Positions 9,401-20,518 of a DNA stretch of 64,000 nucleotides are shown here, piece after piece. The DNA comes from Aureococcus anophagefferens. Lineage: Eukaryota > Sar > Pelagophyceae > Pelagomonadales > Pelagomonadaceae. Where the stretch lies: positions 765,384 through 829,383 of the forward strand of contig NW_008705572.1 in assembly GCF_000186865.1 (NCBI RefSeq), in the 5' to 3' direction. Both the position numbers and the translations under genes were made by a program. A model generated the notes under the pieces. The model did not search any database, was not told where the DNA came from, and saw only the letters and a list, made by a program, of their open reading frames with translations. The number at the start of each line of letters is the position of its first letter. Position 1 is the stretch's first letter.

Positions 9401-12400
9401 GCACGTCGCCGAGCCGGCCTCGCTCGTCTGCCCGTCGGGACACAGCGCGCAGGAGACCGCCCCGGATCCGGAGAACCGTCCCGCGGGACACGTCGACGGC
9501 TCGACGGCTCCGCGGATCCACGCGAACGTTCCCGGGGGGGCGGCTTCGCACGTGGCGGCCGCTTCGAGGTTCGCGTAGCGACCGGGCTCGCACGGCTCGC
9601 ACGCGGAGGCCTTCGCGCCCGAGTACGAACCGGCTCGGCACTCGGTCTGCTCCGAAGCGCCCTCCTCCTCGACGACGTAGCCCGCGTCCGCGATGACCGC
9701 GGCCACTTCGCCCGACCGCGGCACGTACGACCCGGGCGGACTCGGGTCGCACGACGACTGTCCGGCGCCGCTGCTGAACGTCCCGGGCGCGCAGTCCTGC
9801 TGGTTGGTCGCGCCCTCCTCGGCCACGTAGGATCCCGCGTTCGCCAGCGAGCACGTCGTCGAGCCTTGCTTCGACGCAAAGGTGCCGGGCTCGCACTTGT
9901 CGCAGGAGCTTTGCCCGGCGCCGCTGATCGTGCCGGCGTCGCAGGGCTCCTGCCGGGACGCGCCGTCCGCGGCGACGACGTAGCCGGCGTTCGCGAGGGT
10001 GCACGACGACAAGCCGTCCTCCGCGGCGAAGGAGCCGGCGGGACACTTCGTACACTCGCTCTGCTCAGGGCCGCTGATCGTCCCTGCTTTGCAAGTCGCT
10101 TGTTCACTCGAGCCCTTCTTCGACGTATAGGAGCCCGCGTTCGCGATCGAGCACATCGTCGATCCAGCCGCGGCCGCGTATTTGCCGGCCGGGCACTCGT
10201 CGCACGCGCTCTTGCCGCTCTCCTCGGCGAACGTGCCCGCTTCGCAGAGATCGCACGTCGTAGACCCGGCATCGGACGCGTAGGTGCCGGGCTGACACTG
10301 CTCGCACTTGCTCTGGCCGACGCCGCTGCGTTCTCCTGGTTCGCAGCGGACTTCTGAGGTCGCGCCCGGCTTCGCGACAAAGCTGCCCGCCGACGCGGCC
10401 GTGCAGGTCGCCGATCCTTGCTTGGAAGCATAAGATCCTTCGGCGCACGGGGTGCACTTTGAGGCCGCGGCGCCTGAGTAGCTCCCGGCTTTGCACGGCA
10501 CTTCTGCAGAGGCGCCCGCGTCCGCGCAAAAGTAGCCGGCAACCGCGAGCAAACACGTATCCGCGCCGGATTCAGAGTATCGACCGGCTTCGCAAGCCGC
10601 GCAGGACGTCGCGCCCGAGGCGGAATACTTTCCAGCCGGACACGCCGTCTCGCTCGAGGCGCCGGAGTGTTCCACGTAGAATCCGCCTTTGGAGAGTTGG
10701 CAAGAGGTCTCTCCCGACTCGCCCCGATACGCACCGGGCTCGCAGTTGTAGCACGCGGATGAACCGCCGCCCGGCGAGATCTTGCCCGGAGCGCACGCTT
10801 CCTCCGCGGTCGCGCCGGCGTCGGCCACGAAGTGGCCCGCGCTTGCTAGTTCGCAGATGTTCGCTCCTTCCGCCCTGGTGTATTTTCCAGGAGAACAGGC
10901 TTCGCACGCGGACGCGCCGCTCGACGAGGACGTGCCCGCGGGACACTTGAGCGTCCCTTCAAAGGTTTGCTCCGTGAGCTGCTCCGTCTCCATCGTCGCG
11001 GGAGCCACGTTCGCCTCGAAGATCTCTTTGCTGACGACGGTCGCGCCGCTCAGCGCGGAGACCGACGCCGAGCGCCGGAAGAATCGCGCGCTCGACGAGA
11101 CCGCGGCGTCGATGGCATTTTGGAGGGTCCCGTCTTTGACCTTGTCGAGAAGGTCGACGTCGAAGTCCTCGAGGATGAGCTCTTTCATCGACTCGATGCT
11201 TTCGCTGGCCGAAGCTGAATAGTGCACGGCGACGTCGAACGCGATCGCGGTGCTCCCGTGTGCGGTCGCCGCGGCGGGTCCGACGGAAACGATCGCGGCG
11301 CTGTCAATGATTACGGTGGTGAACAGGTCGACGACCAGCGAGGCGTTGAGAGCCGTCGTCAACTGCTTGTTGGCCGGGGCGTCTGCGTTGAACGCGTCCG
11401 CGTCGACGCCGTCGAGGAGCACGGACGACTGGATGGTCAGCCGGAACTCCACCGGCAGTGGCGCCATGGAGCCCGCGTCGACCGTCGTGCACGTCGCCTC
11501 GCCGCCGTCGTTGGTCGCTCCGACGGGACACAGGGCGCAGTAGCTCGCGCCCGCGCCGGAATACCGACCCGGAGCGCACGCGACCTCCGCCGTCGCTCCC
11601 GCCGACGCGACGAAGGAGCCCGCGTTCGACAGCTGGCAGGAGGCTGCGCCGCCCTCGTCCGCGAAGGTCCCGGGCTGGCATGGAAGGCACTCGCTCGCGC
11701 CGGAGCCGGAGAAGTAGCCCGCGGGGCACGCGGTTTGCTCCGAGGCGCCGGTCTCGCGCACGAAGAACCCGGCGTCCGCGAGGGCGCAGCTCGACTCGCC
11801 GACGCCGTCCGTGTAGCGGCCGGGCTCGCAGTCGCTGCAGGTCTCGGCGCCGGAGCTCGAGTAGGTGCCCGCGGCGCACGGCTTCTGCTCCGAGGCGCCG
11901 TCCGCGTCGACGAAGGACCCGCCGTCGGCGCGCTTGCAGCTCGGCCTACCCGTCGCGTCCTGGTACGTGCCGGGCTCGCAGTCGCTGCAGGCGGCCGCGC
12001 CGGAGCCCGAGTAGGTGCCCGCGGGGCACGCGGTCTGCTCCGAGGCGCCGGTCTCGTTGACGAAGGACCCGGGCTCGGCGAAGACGCAGCTCGTCGCGCC
12101 GGCGGCCTTCGCGTAGGACCGCGCGGCGCAGGGCAGGCACGCCGCCGTGCCCGCGCCGGAGTAGGTGCCCGGCGCGCAGTCGGCGCAGGCGCTCGCGCCG
12201 GAGCCGCTGTACTTGCCCGCGTCGCACGCCGCGCACTGGGCGTCGCCCGCGGACGAGTACGTCCCGGGCGCGCAGTCGTCGCAGGCCGAGAAGTAGAAGA
12301 TGCCGTTGCTCTCCGCGACCTCGAGGGACCCCGCGGGACACTCGCCCTGCTCGCAGCCGGGTCCGTAGAAGGGCGGGAAGCAGGCGCAGGCGCCGGAGCC

Positions 12401-15400
12401 CGTGACGGCGTCGTCGCACGTGCCGCGGCTCCGGCCGCTGTTCTTGACGCCGCACGTGTCCGTGATGCGCGGCCGCGAGCGCTCCTCGTCGCCGCCCTCG
12501 GGGCAGACGTCGCAGGCCGGGCCGAAGTAGCCGCCCTGGCACTGGTCGCACTGGTCGCCGGAGAAGCCGACGAGGCACTCGCAGGAGACCTCGTTGAACG
12601 TTTCCGCGGCGCCCGCGCAGAGGCCGTTGTTGGAGCAGGGGCCCTCGGGGCTGCAGTAGCCCCGGACGAGGAACGAGAGCGCGCCCCGGTCGTCCCCGAC
12701 GAGGAGGTCGGGGTCGCCGTCGCCGTCGAGGTCCCCCAGCGCGGGCACGAGGAGCGAGCCCGACCCGAAGGTGACGCCCGTCGCCTCGCCGGCCGCGAAG
12801 CTCACGTTCGCTCCCGGCGAGCGCTCGAAGTAGACGACCCGCGCCGGGAGCGCCGGGGGATCGCCGGCGTCGCCGACGAAGAGGTCGAGGTCGGCGTCGC
12901 CGTCGAAGTCGACGAGCGCGGGGGCGGGGCTCGTCCCGAGGTCGGTCGCGAGCGACGAGAGGCCGCCGAACTTCGGCGACGCGCGGTCGCCGGCGTTGAT
13001 GGAGTAGAAGAGCGCGCCCGTGGCGCCGGCGCCGTCTTTCGTGAGGTCGCGGCCGACGACGAGGTCGAGGTCGAGGTCGCCGTCGAGGTCGCCGAACGCC
13101 GGGGAGGTCGCGCCGGAGACGGCGCCGGGGACGTCGCCCGGGGAAAAGGTCGCCGGGTACTCGAGGCCGGCGAAGGGCGTGGAGCCCTCCGGGTCGGCGA
13201 AGTTCGGGTGCGTCGCGTTGCCCTCGTTTTCGTAATAGCGCCACCCACCGGCGTCCGCGAGGCCGAGGACGAGGTCGAGGTCGTCGTCTCCGTCGAGGTC
13301 CGCGAACGCCGGGCGAACGAGGCCCCAGGCGGCTTCGACTCCGAGGCGCGAGAAGGGATGGGGCCCCCCGGCGACCGCCAGGACCGGGCGCGTCGCCGAG
13401 CCCGTGTTTTCCAGGTACGTCAATCTGCCCTTCTCCTGTATGACGAGGACGTCCAGGTCGCCGTCGCCGTCGACGTCGACGAAGCAGGGCGCAGCGTCGG
13501 GCTGCAGCGGAGGACTGAATACGACGCTGGCGACGGGGTCCGCCGACGCGGGGACCGTCGAGAAGAACCGGACGTCGCGCACGCTCTCAAAGTACATGAG
13601 AGCGCCGCCCGCCTCGCCCGCGACGAGGTCGACGTCGCCGTCGCCGTCGGTGTCGGCGAGCGCGATCGTCATCGAGAGGCGGAACTCGAACTGGTGGCCC
13701 AGCTCGAAGGTCGGGCGCGTCGACGAGCCCGTGTTGGTGAAGTAGCCCACGGTGCCCAACTCGTTCCCGAAGACGAGGTCGACGTCGCCGTCGCCGTCGA
13801 TGTCGGCGAGCGCGGGCGCGGCGTCCTCGCCCGGGCTGATGCTCGAGAACGGGTCCTCGCTCGCGGGTTCGCTTTCCCGGAAGAAGACGGGCGCCTCGGC
13901 CGTGCCCCGGTTGACGAAGTAGTGCAGCTTGGTGTGGCTCGAGCCGACGACGAGGTCGAGGTCGCCGTCGCCGTCGACGTCCGCGGCGGCGGGCGCCGTG
14001 GACCCGCCGGTGGCGGCGAACGTGATGTTCCGGAAGGGCGAGACCTCGTCCGCGGCGAGGACGAAGGACGGGTGCGTGGCGTTGCCGACGTTTTCGAAGT
14101 ACTTGAGCGCCGCGAGATCGGCCTCTTCGAGCCGGCGCGCGCCGCCCGACTTGAGCGCCGCGAGATCGGTCTCTTCGAGCCGGCGGTCGCCGCCCGGCGT
14201 GCAGTAGCACCACTCGTAGTCGCCGCCGCCCTCCGGCATGCACCACGGCCCAGATTCGTCGCCGTCGCAGGGGGTCGGCGCGCAGCCCGAGATGTCTATG
14301 CAATCGGAAAGACCCTCATATGTCCACACGGCCTGGCAGGCGGTCCCAGACTCTGTGCACGTGCCTGTGCCGCATTCGTTGGGGAGGCTTTCGAGCGTGT
14401 CGCGCGTGATGAGGTACTGATCCCACCCTCCGCCCTCGATGCAGTCGCACGAGCTCTGGCAGTAACAGCTGCCGCCGATGCCGTTGAGCTCGATGGCGAA
14501 GATCGACTCGGCGCCGTAGGCGTCGACGCAGAGGTCCCAGCACTCGGCCGGCGTGCAGGCCTGGCCGACGTACTCGTCGAGGTCCGAGGAGCACCACCCG
14601 TTGCCGCGGCCCCAGAGGGTCGTCCCATCGGGCGCCACGAAATCGGCTTCGTCGTCGAAGCACTCGTTGTACATGGTGAATCCGACGACGAGGTCGAGAT
14701 CGGCGTCGTTATCGAGGTCGACGAGGAGCGGCTTGCTCTCGATGTACATGTAGTGATTGGAATCGTAGGCAAAGGGCCCGGACTCGAACCACGGGATCTC
14801 GATCGCACCAGCTTCGAAGCAGCACGCGACGCAGTCGTCCTCGCCGTCCGACGGGAGGCCGTCCTCGCCGCACGCCTCCCGGGAGGAGAAGGACGCGCAG
14901 GACTCGCAGGTGCCGTAGGAGCCGGAGTCGAAGTTGCAGAACTCGTTCGACGAGCAGCCGCACGCCGACCGCCCGCGGCACGAGTCCAGGGACTCGCGGA
15001 GCTCCACGGCGTAAATGAGGCGCATCTCGGTGGCCGTCCCGTTGTTCTGGAAGTAGGCGAGCCGCCCCGTTACGTCTCCGACGACGAGGTCGACGTCGCC
15101 ATCGCCGTCGATGTCGCCGAGCGCGGGCGCCGAGTACGTGCCCCCTGCCGATACCTTGGACGTGGGCGACCCCGACGAGGTTTCGCGGAAGAATCTGTGG
15201 CCGTCGCCGTAGGCGTAGTAGTAGTAGTAATTGCCGTAGCCGCGCACGAAGATGAAGCGCTCGATGTCGCCGTTCTCGCTCCCGACCGCGAGGTCCGCGC
15301 CCCGCCCGAAGAGGTCCGCCAGCGCCGGCGCGGGGTACGCGCCGGGGGTCAGGTCGTCCGGGAAGCCGGCGTCGATAAGGTAACCGGCCGGAAGGCTCTG

Positions 15401-16295
15401 GCGGCTAGCGAACTCGATCTTCGGCAGTTCCTTGGCGTCCTTCGGATTCTCGATGCCGACGACGAGCTCGGGCACGGCGTCGCCGTCGAGGTCGCCGAGC
15501 GCCGGCGCGTACCACCTGTCCGCGTGGTCCCAGAACGAATACGAAGACGCGGCGTCGAAGCTCGGCGCGCTCTTGGTCCCCGAGTTTTTGTGGAAGTGCA
15601 CGGCGCCGGCGTAGCCGACGATGAGGTCCTGGACCTCGTCGCCGTCGACGTCGCCGAGCGTCGGCGCCGCGTTTTCCTCGCCGGTGACGCCCGCGGGCGC
15701 CCAGCCCACTACCGCGGTGAACCACGGGAGCTCCACCCCAGGGACCATGAAGCCTCGGAAGAAATACAGGGTCCCGTCCTCGACGCCGACGACGAGGTCC
15801 AGGACGTCGTCGCCGTCGAGGTCGGCCAGCGCCGGCCGGGGGTACTTGCCGTTTTTCAACACTAGAGAAAGGACTAGATCGAAGCCCTCGTACGCGTCGG
15901 CGCGTCGGAAGGACGGCTGGTAGGCGGTCCCGACGTTCTCGAACATCTGGAGCGAGCCCTGCGTGCCTTCGTCCTTCCCGACGACCATGTCGAGGTCGCC
16001 GTCTGAGTCGAGGTCGCCGAATCTGCGGGGGGGCGCGCGAACGCGTCTCCGGGGGGTCGATCGGGGGGAGGGGGACGCGGGTGCCGCACGTCGGGGCCGC
16101 GAACGTGCTCCGGCCGAGCGCGACGGCGCTGAAGGTCGTCTCGTCCTGGTTGACGTGGGTGTGGTAGTCGCCCACGCACAGATGAGCGCCGTGAAGGACG
16201 CAGAAGGCGTCTGGAGGTTTGACGTCCCAGGCCGATGCGTCGTCCGCGCGCACCCCGACCAGGCCGACGAGGAGCAGGAGCGCCCGGAGATCCAT
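6500..16295 (-). CDS. Giant membrane protein: FG-GAP repeats, EGF/laminin-like, Cys-rich ephrin-receptor-like repeats, C-terminal multi-pass domain
   Basis: Exons 16295-16090 and 16022-6500, with one 67-bp GT-AG intron, give about 3,242 residues. A signal peptide (MDLRALLLLVGLVGVRADD) leads. Residues ~70-1190 carry about 15 FG-GAP/VCBS motifs of the LGDLDGDGDVDLVVG kind, interrupted by Cys-rich inserts, one PAN/WSC-like (CWDLCVDAYGAESIFAIEL). EGF/laminin-like segments follow (CECLVGFSGDQCDQCQGGYF). Next come three runs of GCC2/GCC3-type repeats (CPAGTYSGSGA...C), separated by two related ~170-residue modules (about 1588-1756 and 2276-2453, each opening FxxxIxSxxxLDGxDxDxF). From ~2680, eight or nine hydrophobic segments form a polytopic end. 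The likely role is as a cell-surface adhesion or sensing protein. Part of the repeat region (about 9.0-11.3 kb) looks less GC-rich than its flanks. The reading frame also runs open into the next gene upstream, but that extension is spurious. Confidence 0.85.
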
Positions 16296-16425
16296 GGATC
16301 GATAGATGAAAGAATGCCTAGGAATGCGGCGAAATGTCGCGCTCCGCGTGGTTCACCGCCGCAAGCGGCGCGCCGCATACTCGCCGCGCGCGAGCCCGCA
16401 GGCCTCGGAGCCCCTATACCCGCCG

Positions 16426-18138
16426 TTAGTCGCAGTAGCGTATGATCTCCATGGGCGGCTTGTCGGAGTAGAGGAGGCCGAGGGCGTCGTCGTCGGCCGT
16501 GCAGCGCATGGAGTCGGAGCGGACGTACCTCGTCTCGACGCCCGCGGCCGCCGTCGCGGGGATGCCGTTGAAGTCGGCCGCGCCCGCGCTCGTGTAGGCG
16601 CCGCAGCAGGGGAAGAGGAGCCAGTCGTCGCGGCGCAGCGGCGGCGCGTTTCGGACGCGCGAGAAGACGACGTCGAGCGAGTCGCACGTCGGGCCGAAGA
16701 CGGTCGTGAGCGCCGCGCCGGCGCCGCGGCCGCCGGCGTCGCCGGCGCCGTGTGCGCGCCGCGGGTCGTCGACGACGACGGCGTGGGGCAGCCAGCCGTC
16801 GTAGATGATGGCGTTGAAGGCGCCGTAGACGCCGTCGGTGATCCAGTACTGCGCCTCGGGCTCCGGCGGCGCGCCGACGTCCGCGCGCGACCGGTGCCGC
16901 TCGCCGACGACGCGGCAGCAGAGCGACGCGGCGGCCTCGGCGAAGTAGCGGCCGGGCTCGGCGATGACGTCGAGGCCCGGGAAGTCGGACGCGGGGAAGC
17001 TCAGGTCGAGCGCGGCGTTGACCGCGGCCGCGACGGTCGCGTCGCCCGACGCGGACACGGCCGCGGTCCCCGACGCGTCGAAGCCGCCGCAGAAGCCGCC
17101 GCCGATGTCGAGCACGTCGAAGGGAGCCCCGCCCGCCGCGGCGTTGGCGTCGAAGGCGCGCCGCGCGGCCGCGATCGCCGCGGCGAACGCCGCGGGCGAC
17201 CGCGCGCCGCTGCCGACGTGGAACGACACGCCCGCGACGGCCACGCCCGCCGCGCGCGCCGCGGCGAGGAGGCCGGGCACCTCGTCCTCGAGGGCGCCGT
17301 ACTTGGGCCCGAAGGGTAGGCGGCTCGTCGGGTCGTCGCAGCGGAGCCGGAGCACGGCCCGCGTCGCGCCGGGGAGGAGCCCCGCGAGCTTCGCGAGCTC
17401 GTCGCAGCAGTCGAAGGTCGTCCAGGGCACGCCGCTCGCCGCGAGGAAGTTCACGTCGCTCGGCCGCTTGCAGGGGTTCGCGAAGACGACGTCGCGCGGC
17501 GTCGCGCCGCACGCGAAGACGAGCCTACACTCGGCCTCGGACGCGCAGTCGAAGCCGCAGCCCTTCGCCGCGAGCGCGCGGCAGAGGCCCGCGTCGGGGA
17601 AGCACTTGACGGCGTAGTGGGGCCGCACGCGGGGCAGCGCCGCCGCCCAGGCGTCGTAGAGCCGCTCGGCCGCGCCCACGTCGACGACGTAGAACGGGCC
17701 CGCGTAGTCGCGCGGCGCCGCGGCGACGACGGACGCGCAGTAGTCCCGCAGGCCGCAGGCGCGGCCGTTGGGCACGGCGCGGGCCTCGGGCGGACCGCGC
17801 GGCGACGGCGCCGGCGGCGCCGCCGCCGCCGCGGCGCGCGACGCCGCCGCCGCCGCGGGCCGCGCCGCGCGGCTCGGCCAGTCGCCGGGCCACGCGCCGC
17901 GCGCGATGCGCGGCGCGCCGCCGCCGCCGCGCGCCGCGACCGCCGCGACCTCGGCCTCGACGCGCGCCGTCCAGCTCGCCGCGATGCAGCGCAGCCGCTC
18001 GTCGCGCGTCCGCCAGGCGTCGGCCTGCACCGTCGACAGCGACCCGGAGCGGGGCCGCGACGACCGCGGCGACTCGCGCGGCGACTCGCCGCTCCGCGAG
18101 AACTTGGACGCGACGTCGAGCATGATCTGCGACGCCAT
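16426..18138 (-). CDS. ODC: Ornithine decarboxylase (group IV PLP decarboxylase)
   Basis: Makes putrescine from ornithine, the first step of polyamine synthesis. It has 570 residues from MASQIMLDVASKF; an upstream non-ATG extension is possible but unsupported. The first ~150 residues are a low-complexity Ala/Arg/Pro extension absent from typical ODCs of about 450 residues. The catalytic core shows PHYAVKCFPD (Lys forms the PLP aldimine), GFDCASEAECR, SFHVGSG, VLDIGGGFCGGFD, IAEPGRYFAEAA, then FGPTCDSLDVV with the active-site Cys on the partner subunit. It ends GAYTSAGAADFNGI. Aspartate in GPTCDSLD and GxxCDxxD spacing favour ODC or a close relative over diaminopimelate or arginine decarboxylase. 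No transit peptide is clear. The 287-bp region down to the giant gene start holds nothing recognisable. Confidence 0.9.
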   Translation of the reverse strand: MASQIMLDVASKFSRSGESPRESPRSSRPRSGSLSTVQADAWRTRDERLRCIAASWTARVEAEVAAVAARGGGGAPRIARGAWPGDWPSRAARPAAAAASRAAAAAAPPAPSPRGPPEARAVPNGRACGLRDYCASVVAAAPRDYAGPFYVVDVGAAERLYDAWAAALPRVRPHYAVKCFPDAGLCRALAAKGCGFDCASEAECRLVFACGATPRDVVFANPCKRPSDVNFLAASGVPWTTFDCCDELAKLAGLLPGATRAVLRLRCDDPTSRLPFGPKYGALEDEVPGLLAAARAAGVAVAGVSFHVGSGARSPAAFAAAIAAARRAFDANAAAGGAPFDVLDIGGGFCGGFDASGTAAVSASGDATVAAAVNAALDLSFPASDFPGLDVIAEPGRYFAEAAASLCCRVVGERHRSRADVGAPPEPEAQYWITDGVYGAFNAIIYDGWLPHAVVVDDPRRAHGAGDAGGRGAGAALTTVFGPTCDSLDVVFSRVRNAPPLRRDDWLLFPCCGAYTSAGAADFNGIPATAAAGVETRYVRSDSMRCTADDDALGLLYSDKPPMEIIRYCD

Positions 18139-18455
18139 CACTAAGGTTGCGAGCTCGGAGCTACCACAGCCCAAGCCATTGCCACTTCATAAAATCATAG
18201 CCAAACTCGGCGAGGCGTGTGCGAGCCCGCCCGCGGCCGCGGACTGGAGCGCCTCGGCCGCTCGCGAGCGCGCGACGTGCCTCGCGCAAGCGTCGTGCAT
18301 GGCCCGCGCACCGCCGAGGTCGCGTCGAGCCGCGTCGACGCGCGCGCGGGGGACGCCGATCGCCGCGATCGCCGCGCGACCCAAGCGCGCGACCCGCGGA
18401 CGTCGCTCGGAGGAGGCGCGCCGCGCGGGAGCAAACGTAGTTACGCCGGCGGGCC

Positions 18456-19103
18456 CTAGTTGCATCCGCACTTCTTTTTCTTGGCGCCCTCCGCGTCGCC
18501 GCCGCCGAGGGAGATCTTCTCGCCCGCGGAGACCGTCGCCTTCTGCGCGCCCTCGGAAGCGAGCTGCTTCTTGTTCATGAGGCGGTAGATCTCCGTGAGG
18601 ATGTTCTGGAAGGCGATGTCGACGCCCGACGCGTCGAGCGCCGACGTCTCGATGAAGGCGAGGTTGTGCTGCTCGGCCATGGCCATGGCCTCCTCCGTGG
18701 GCACGGCGCGCTGGGGCTTGAGGTCGCTCTTGTTGCCGACGAGCATGACGACGATGTTCGCCTCGGCGTGGTCCCTGAGCTCCTTGAGCCAGCGCTCGAC
18801 GTTCTCGAACGTCGCGTGCTTGGTGAGGTCGTAGACGAGGAGCGCGCCGACGGCGCCGCGGTAGTAGGCCGACGTGATCGCGCGGTACCGCTCCTGGCCC
18901 GCCGTGTCCCAGATCTGCGCCTTGATCGTCTTCCCCTCGGCGACGATGGACTTGGTCGCGAACTCGACGCCGATCGTCGACTTGCTGTCCAGCGAGAACT
19001 CGTTGCGCGTGAACCGGCTCAGGAGGTTCGACTTGCCGACCCCGCTGTCGCCGATGAGCACGACCTTGAACAAGTAGTCGTACTCGTTGTCGTCCCCGCC
19101 CAT
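18456..19103 (-). CDS. RAB11: Rab11/RabA-type small GTPase
   Basis: Intronless, 215 residues. It is a membrane-traffic GTPase of recycling endosome/trans-Golgi routes, from family knowledge. Seen: N-terminal [20 protein letters not shown] (P-loop GDSGVGKS), switch I with [12 protein letters not shown], switch [26 protein letters not shown] (GNKSDL) and [10 protein letters not shown] (SAL in place of SAK/SAL). [18 protein letters not shown] and [20 protein letters not shown] are close to the Rab11 subfamily signature. The C-terminus is KKKKCGCN, so prenylation would be on a CGC pair followed by one residue, slightly different from the CCxx ends of many Rab11 proteins. 18139-18455 upstream of ODC has no gene, only GC-rich sequence. 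Confidence 0.95.
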   Translation of the reverse strand: MGGDDNEYDYLFKVVLIGDSGVGKSNLLSRFTRNEFSLDSKSTIGVEFATKSIVAEGKTIKAQIWDTAGQERYRAITSAYYRGAVGALLVYDLTKHATFENVERWLKELRDHAEANIVVMLVGNKSDLKPQRAVPTEEAMAMAEQHNLAFIETSALDASGVDIAFQNILTEIYRLMNKKQLASEGAQKATVSAGEKISLGGGDAEGAKKKKCGCN

Positions 19104-19283
19104 CTCGTCGACTCAAGCGACGGGCGGCGCGGCGCGGCCAGGTGGACCACCTCGAGCAGGCTCCTCTGTTTTTTGGCGCTCGAGCGACCCCCGGCCAAGC
19201 GGGCTCCAAGCGCCCGGAGGCGTCGCCGACCGCGCCGCGGCGAGCACGTCCATCCATCGACACGAAGGATCCCTTACGCCCCC

Positions 19284-20338
19284 CTAGAACGACGCCTTGA
19301 ACGTCCGCGCGACGGTCTCGACCGTGTCCCGCTCCTCCTTCCACTTGACCGCGGCCGCGGAGACGACGAAGATGTAGGCCGTGTCGCCGACGGCCGTCGC
19401 CGTCGCGACGGCGCGCCGGTCGATGAGGCGGCTGTTCGGCGACACGGCCGTGAACTTGATGTCGACCTCGCGCGCGCCGCCGGCGCCGTCGCGGACGCCG
19501 AGGATCTTGAACTCGTCGACCGGCGTGCCCGCGCGCTGGATCTTGCCGTCGGGCGAGAAGATGCAGGCGTAAAAGGCCTTGGAGTCGAGGGCCGCCGCGT
19601 CGGGCAGCGGCGCCGCGACGACCGTCGCGACCGTGCCCGTCTTTCCGTCGATGAGGTCGACGCTGTTCTTCAGCCTGGGCAGGAAAAGGGTGCGAAATTC
19701 TCAATTTCAAAGGCTCCGATCTCGGCCGTTTTCCACTCGTTTCGGCTGATTTTTGGACGAGCGATCATCTTTCGGAACGGTCTCGAAGCGTGGATGTTTT
19801 TTCTAGAACGCGCGAGCGCGAAACACTCACATTGAAGCGACATTGAATCACCCTTTTCCTGCCCTGTCTTCAGCGAGCTCCACAGCCGCGGGTACTCGAA
19901 GGCGATGTTGACGACCTTGCGGCTGCCGCGGGGGCCGTTGATCGTGTCCTCGTAGAGCGCGTAGTTCTTGCCCGCCTTGCCGTTGCTGATCGTCGGGCCG
20001 AGCGACACGCGGTCGACGGCGACGGCCGCGCCGCCCGCGGCCGCCGCCGGCAGCGCGCGCGCGGCGGCGGCGGTCGCGGCGGCGGCGGCGCCGCGGCGCA
20101 GCGCGACGCGACCTGCGGAGCGGCGCGCGGACGGTGCGTACGAATGCGAGCGGCGCGGCGCGCGGCGATGCAGACCTCAAGATGCAACTCGAGCTCCTCC
20201 ATCGACGAAAGCCGATTCCAGCTGCAGCGCCAATGGAAAGGACGCCGCGGATCGACGCGTTGTCGTCGCCGTGTCGAGCGCATCTCCGACGAGCGCGACG
20301 CCGACGAGCGCAATAGCTAGAGCACGCAGTGCGATCAT
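19284..20338 (-). CDS. Thylakoid lumen PsbP-domain protein, interrupted by an introner
   Basis: PsbP-family proteins act in or near photosystem II in the thylakoid lumen. The two downstream exons are clear: 20112-19875 and 19674-19284 (intron 19675-19874, GC-AG, made by an introner). The protein has a twin-arginine-like lumen signal, [20 protein letters not shown], followed by VSLGPTISNGKAGKNYALYE, FEYPRLWSSLKNSVDLIDGK, TGTVATVVAAPLPDA and VKWKEERDTVETVARTFKAS, the typical PsbP C-terminal end. A proposed first exon 20338-20257 (MIALRALAIALVGVAL) joins over a 144-bp GT-AG intron in frame, but that border and the start codon are uncertain. No Phe-type plastid motif was found there. The total is about 236 residues. 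It shares a 180-bp divergent upstream region with the NPF-repeat gene. Confidence 0.78.
19675..19866 (-). mobile_element. Introner element, divergent subfamily, in the PsbP-domain gene
   Basis: A 192-bp non-autonomous element that forms an intron. Its ends are an 18-bp near-perfect inverted repeat (on the plus strand CTGGGCAGGAAAAGGGTG at the left, its complement at the right). It is flanked by the 8-bp duplication TCTTCAGC (19667-19674 and 19867-19874). The core shares TTCGGCTGATTTTTGGACGA and CTCACATTGAAG with the other four copies, but the terminal repeats are different. Removing the element plus one TSD restores SSLKNSVDL exactly. The acceptor CAG comes from the element end, while the donor is the GC of the duplicated target. 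It inserted in antisense orientation relative to the gene, taking the copy at 22897 as sense. Confidence 0.88.
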
Positions 20339-20518
20339 CTCGTCAGCGCAGGTGCAGGGACTCGTGTGTTCAAGATGCTCTGCAAGCACCCTGATGCGCG
20401 TTTCATGGTGCCGTCGAGCTGCCCTGATTGCTTCCGCGGCTCCCCAACTCCCTGGCTGCCAAGAGAGCAGCCCTGCGCCGCCGCCGGCCGGGCCGGACAT
20501 GGGCGGCTAGGAGCGACG

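Noticed and set aside
16296..17512. The frame of the giant FG-GAP protein continues open for about 400 more codons upstream, through the ODC region
   Set aside because: The extension is Arg/Ala-rich nonsense, overlaps a clearly real ODC gene in another frame, and the true N-terminus with a signal peptide is found at 16295 after a 67-bp intron.
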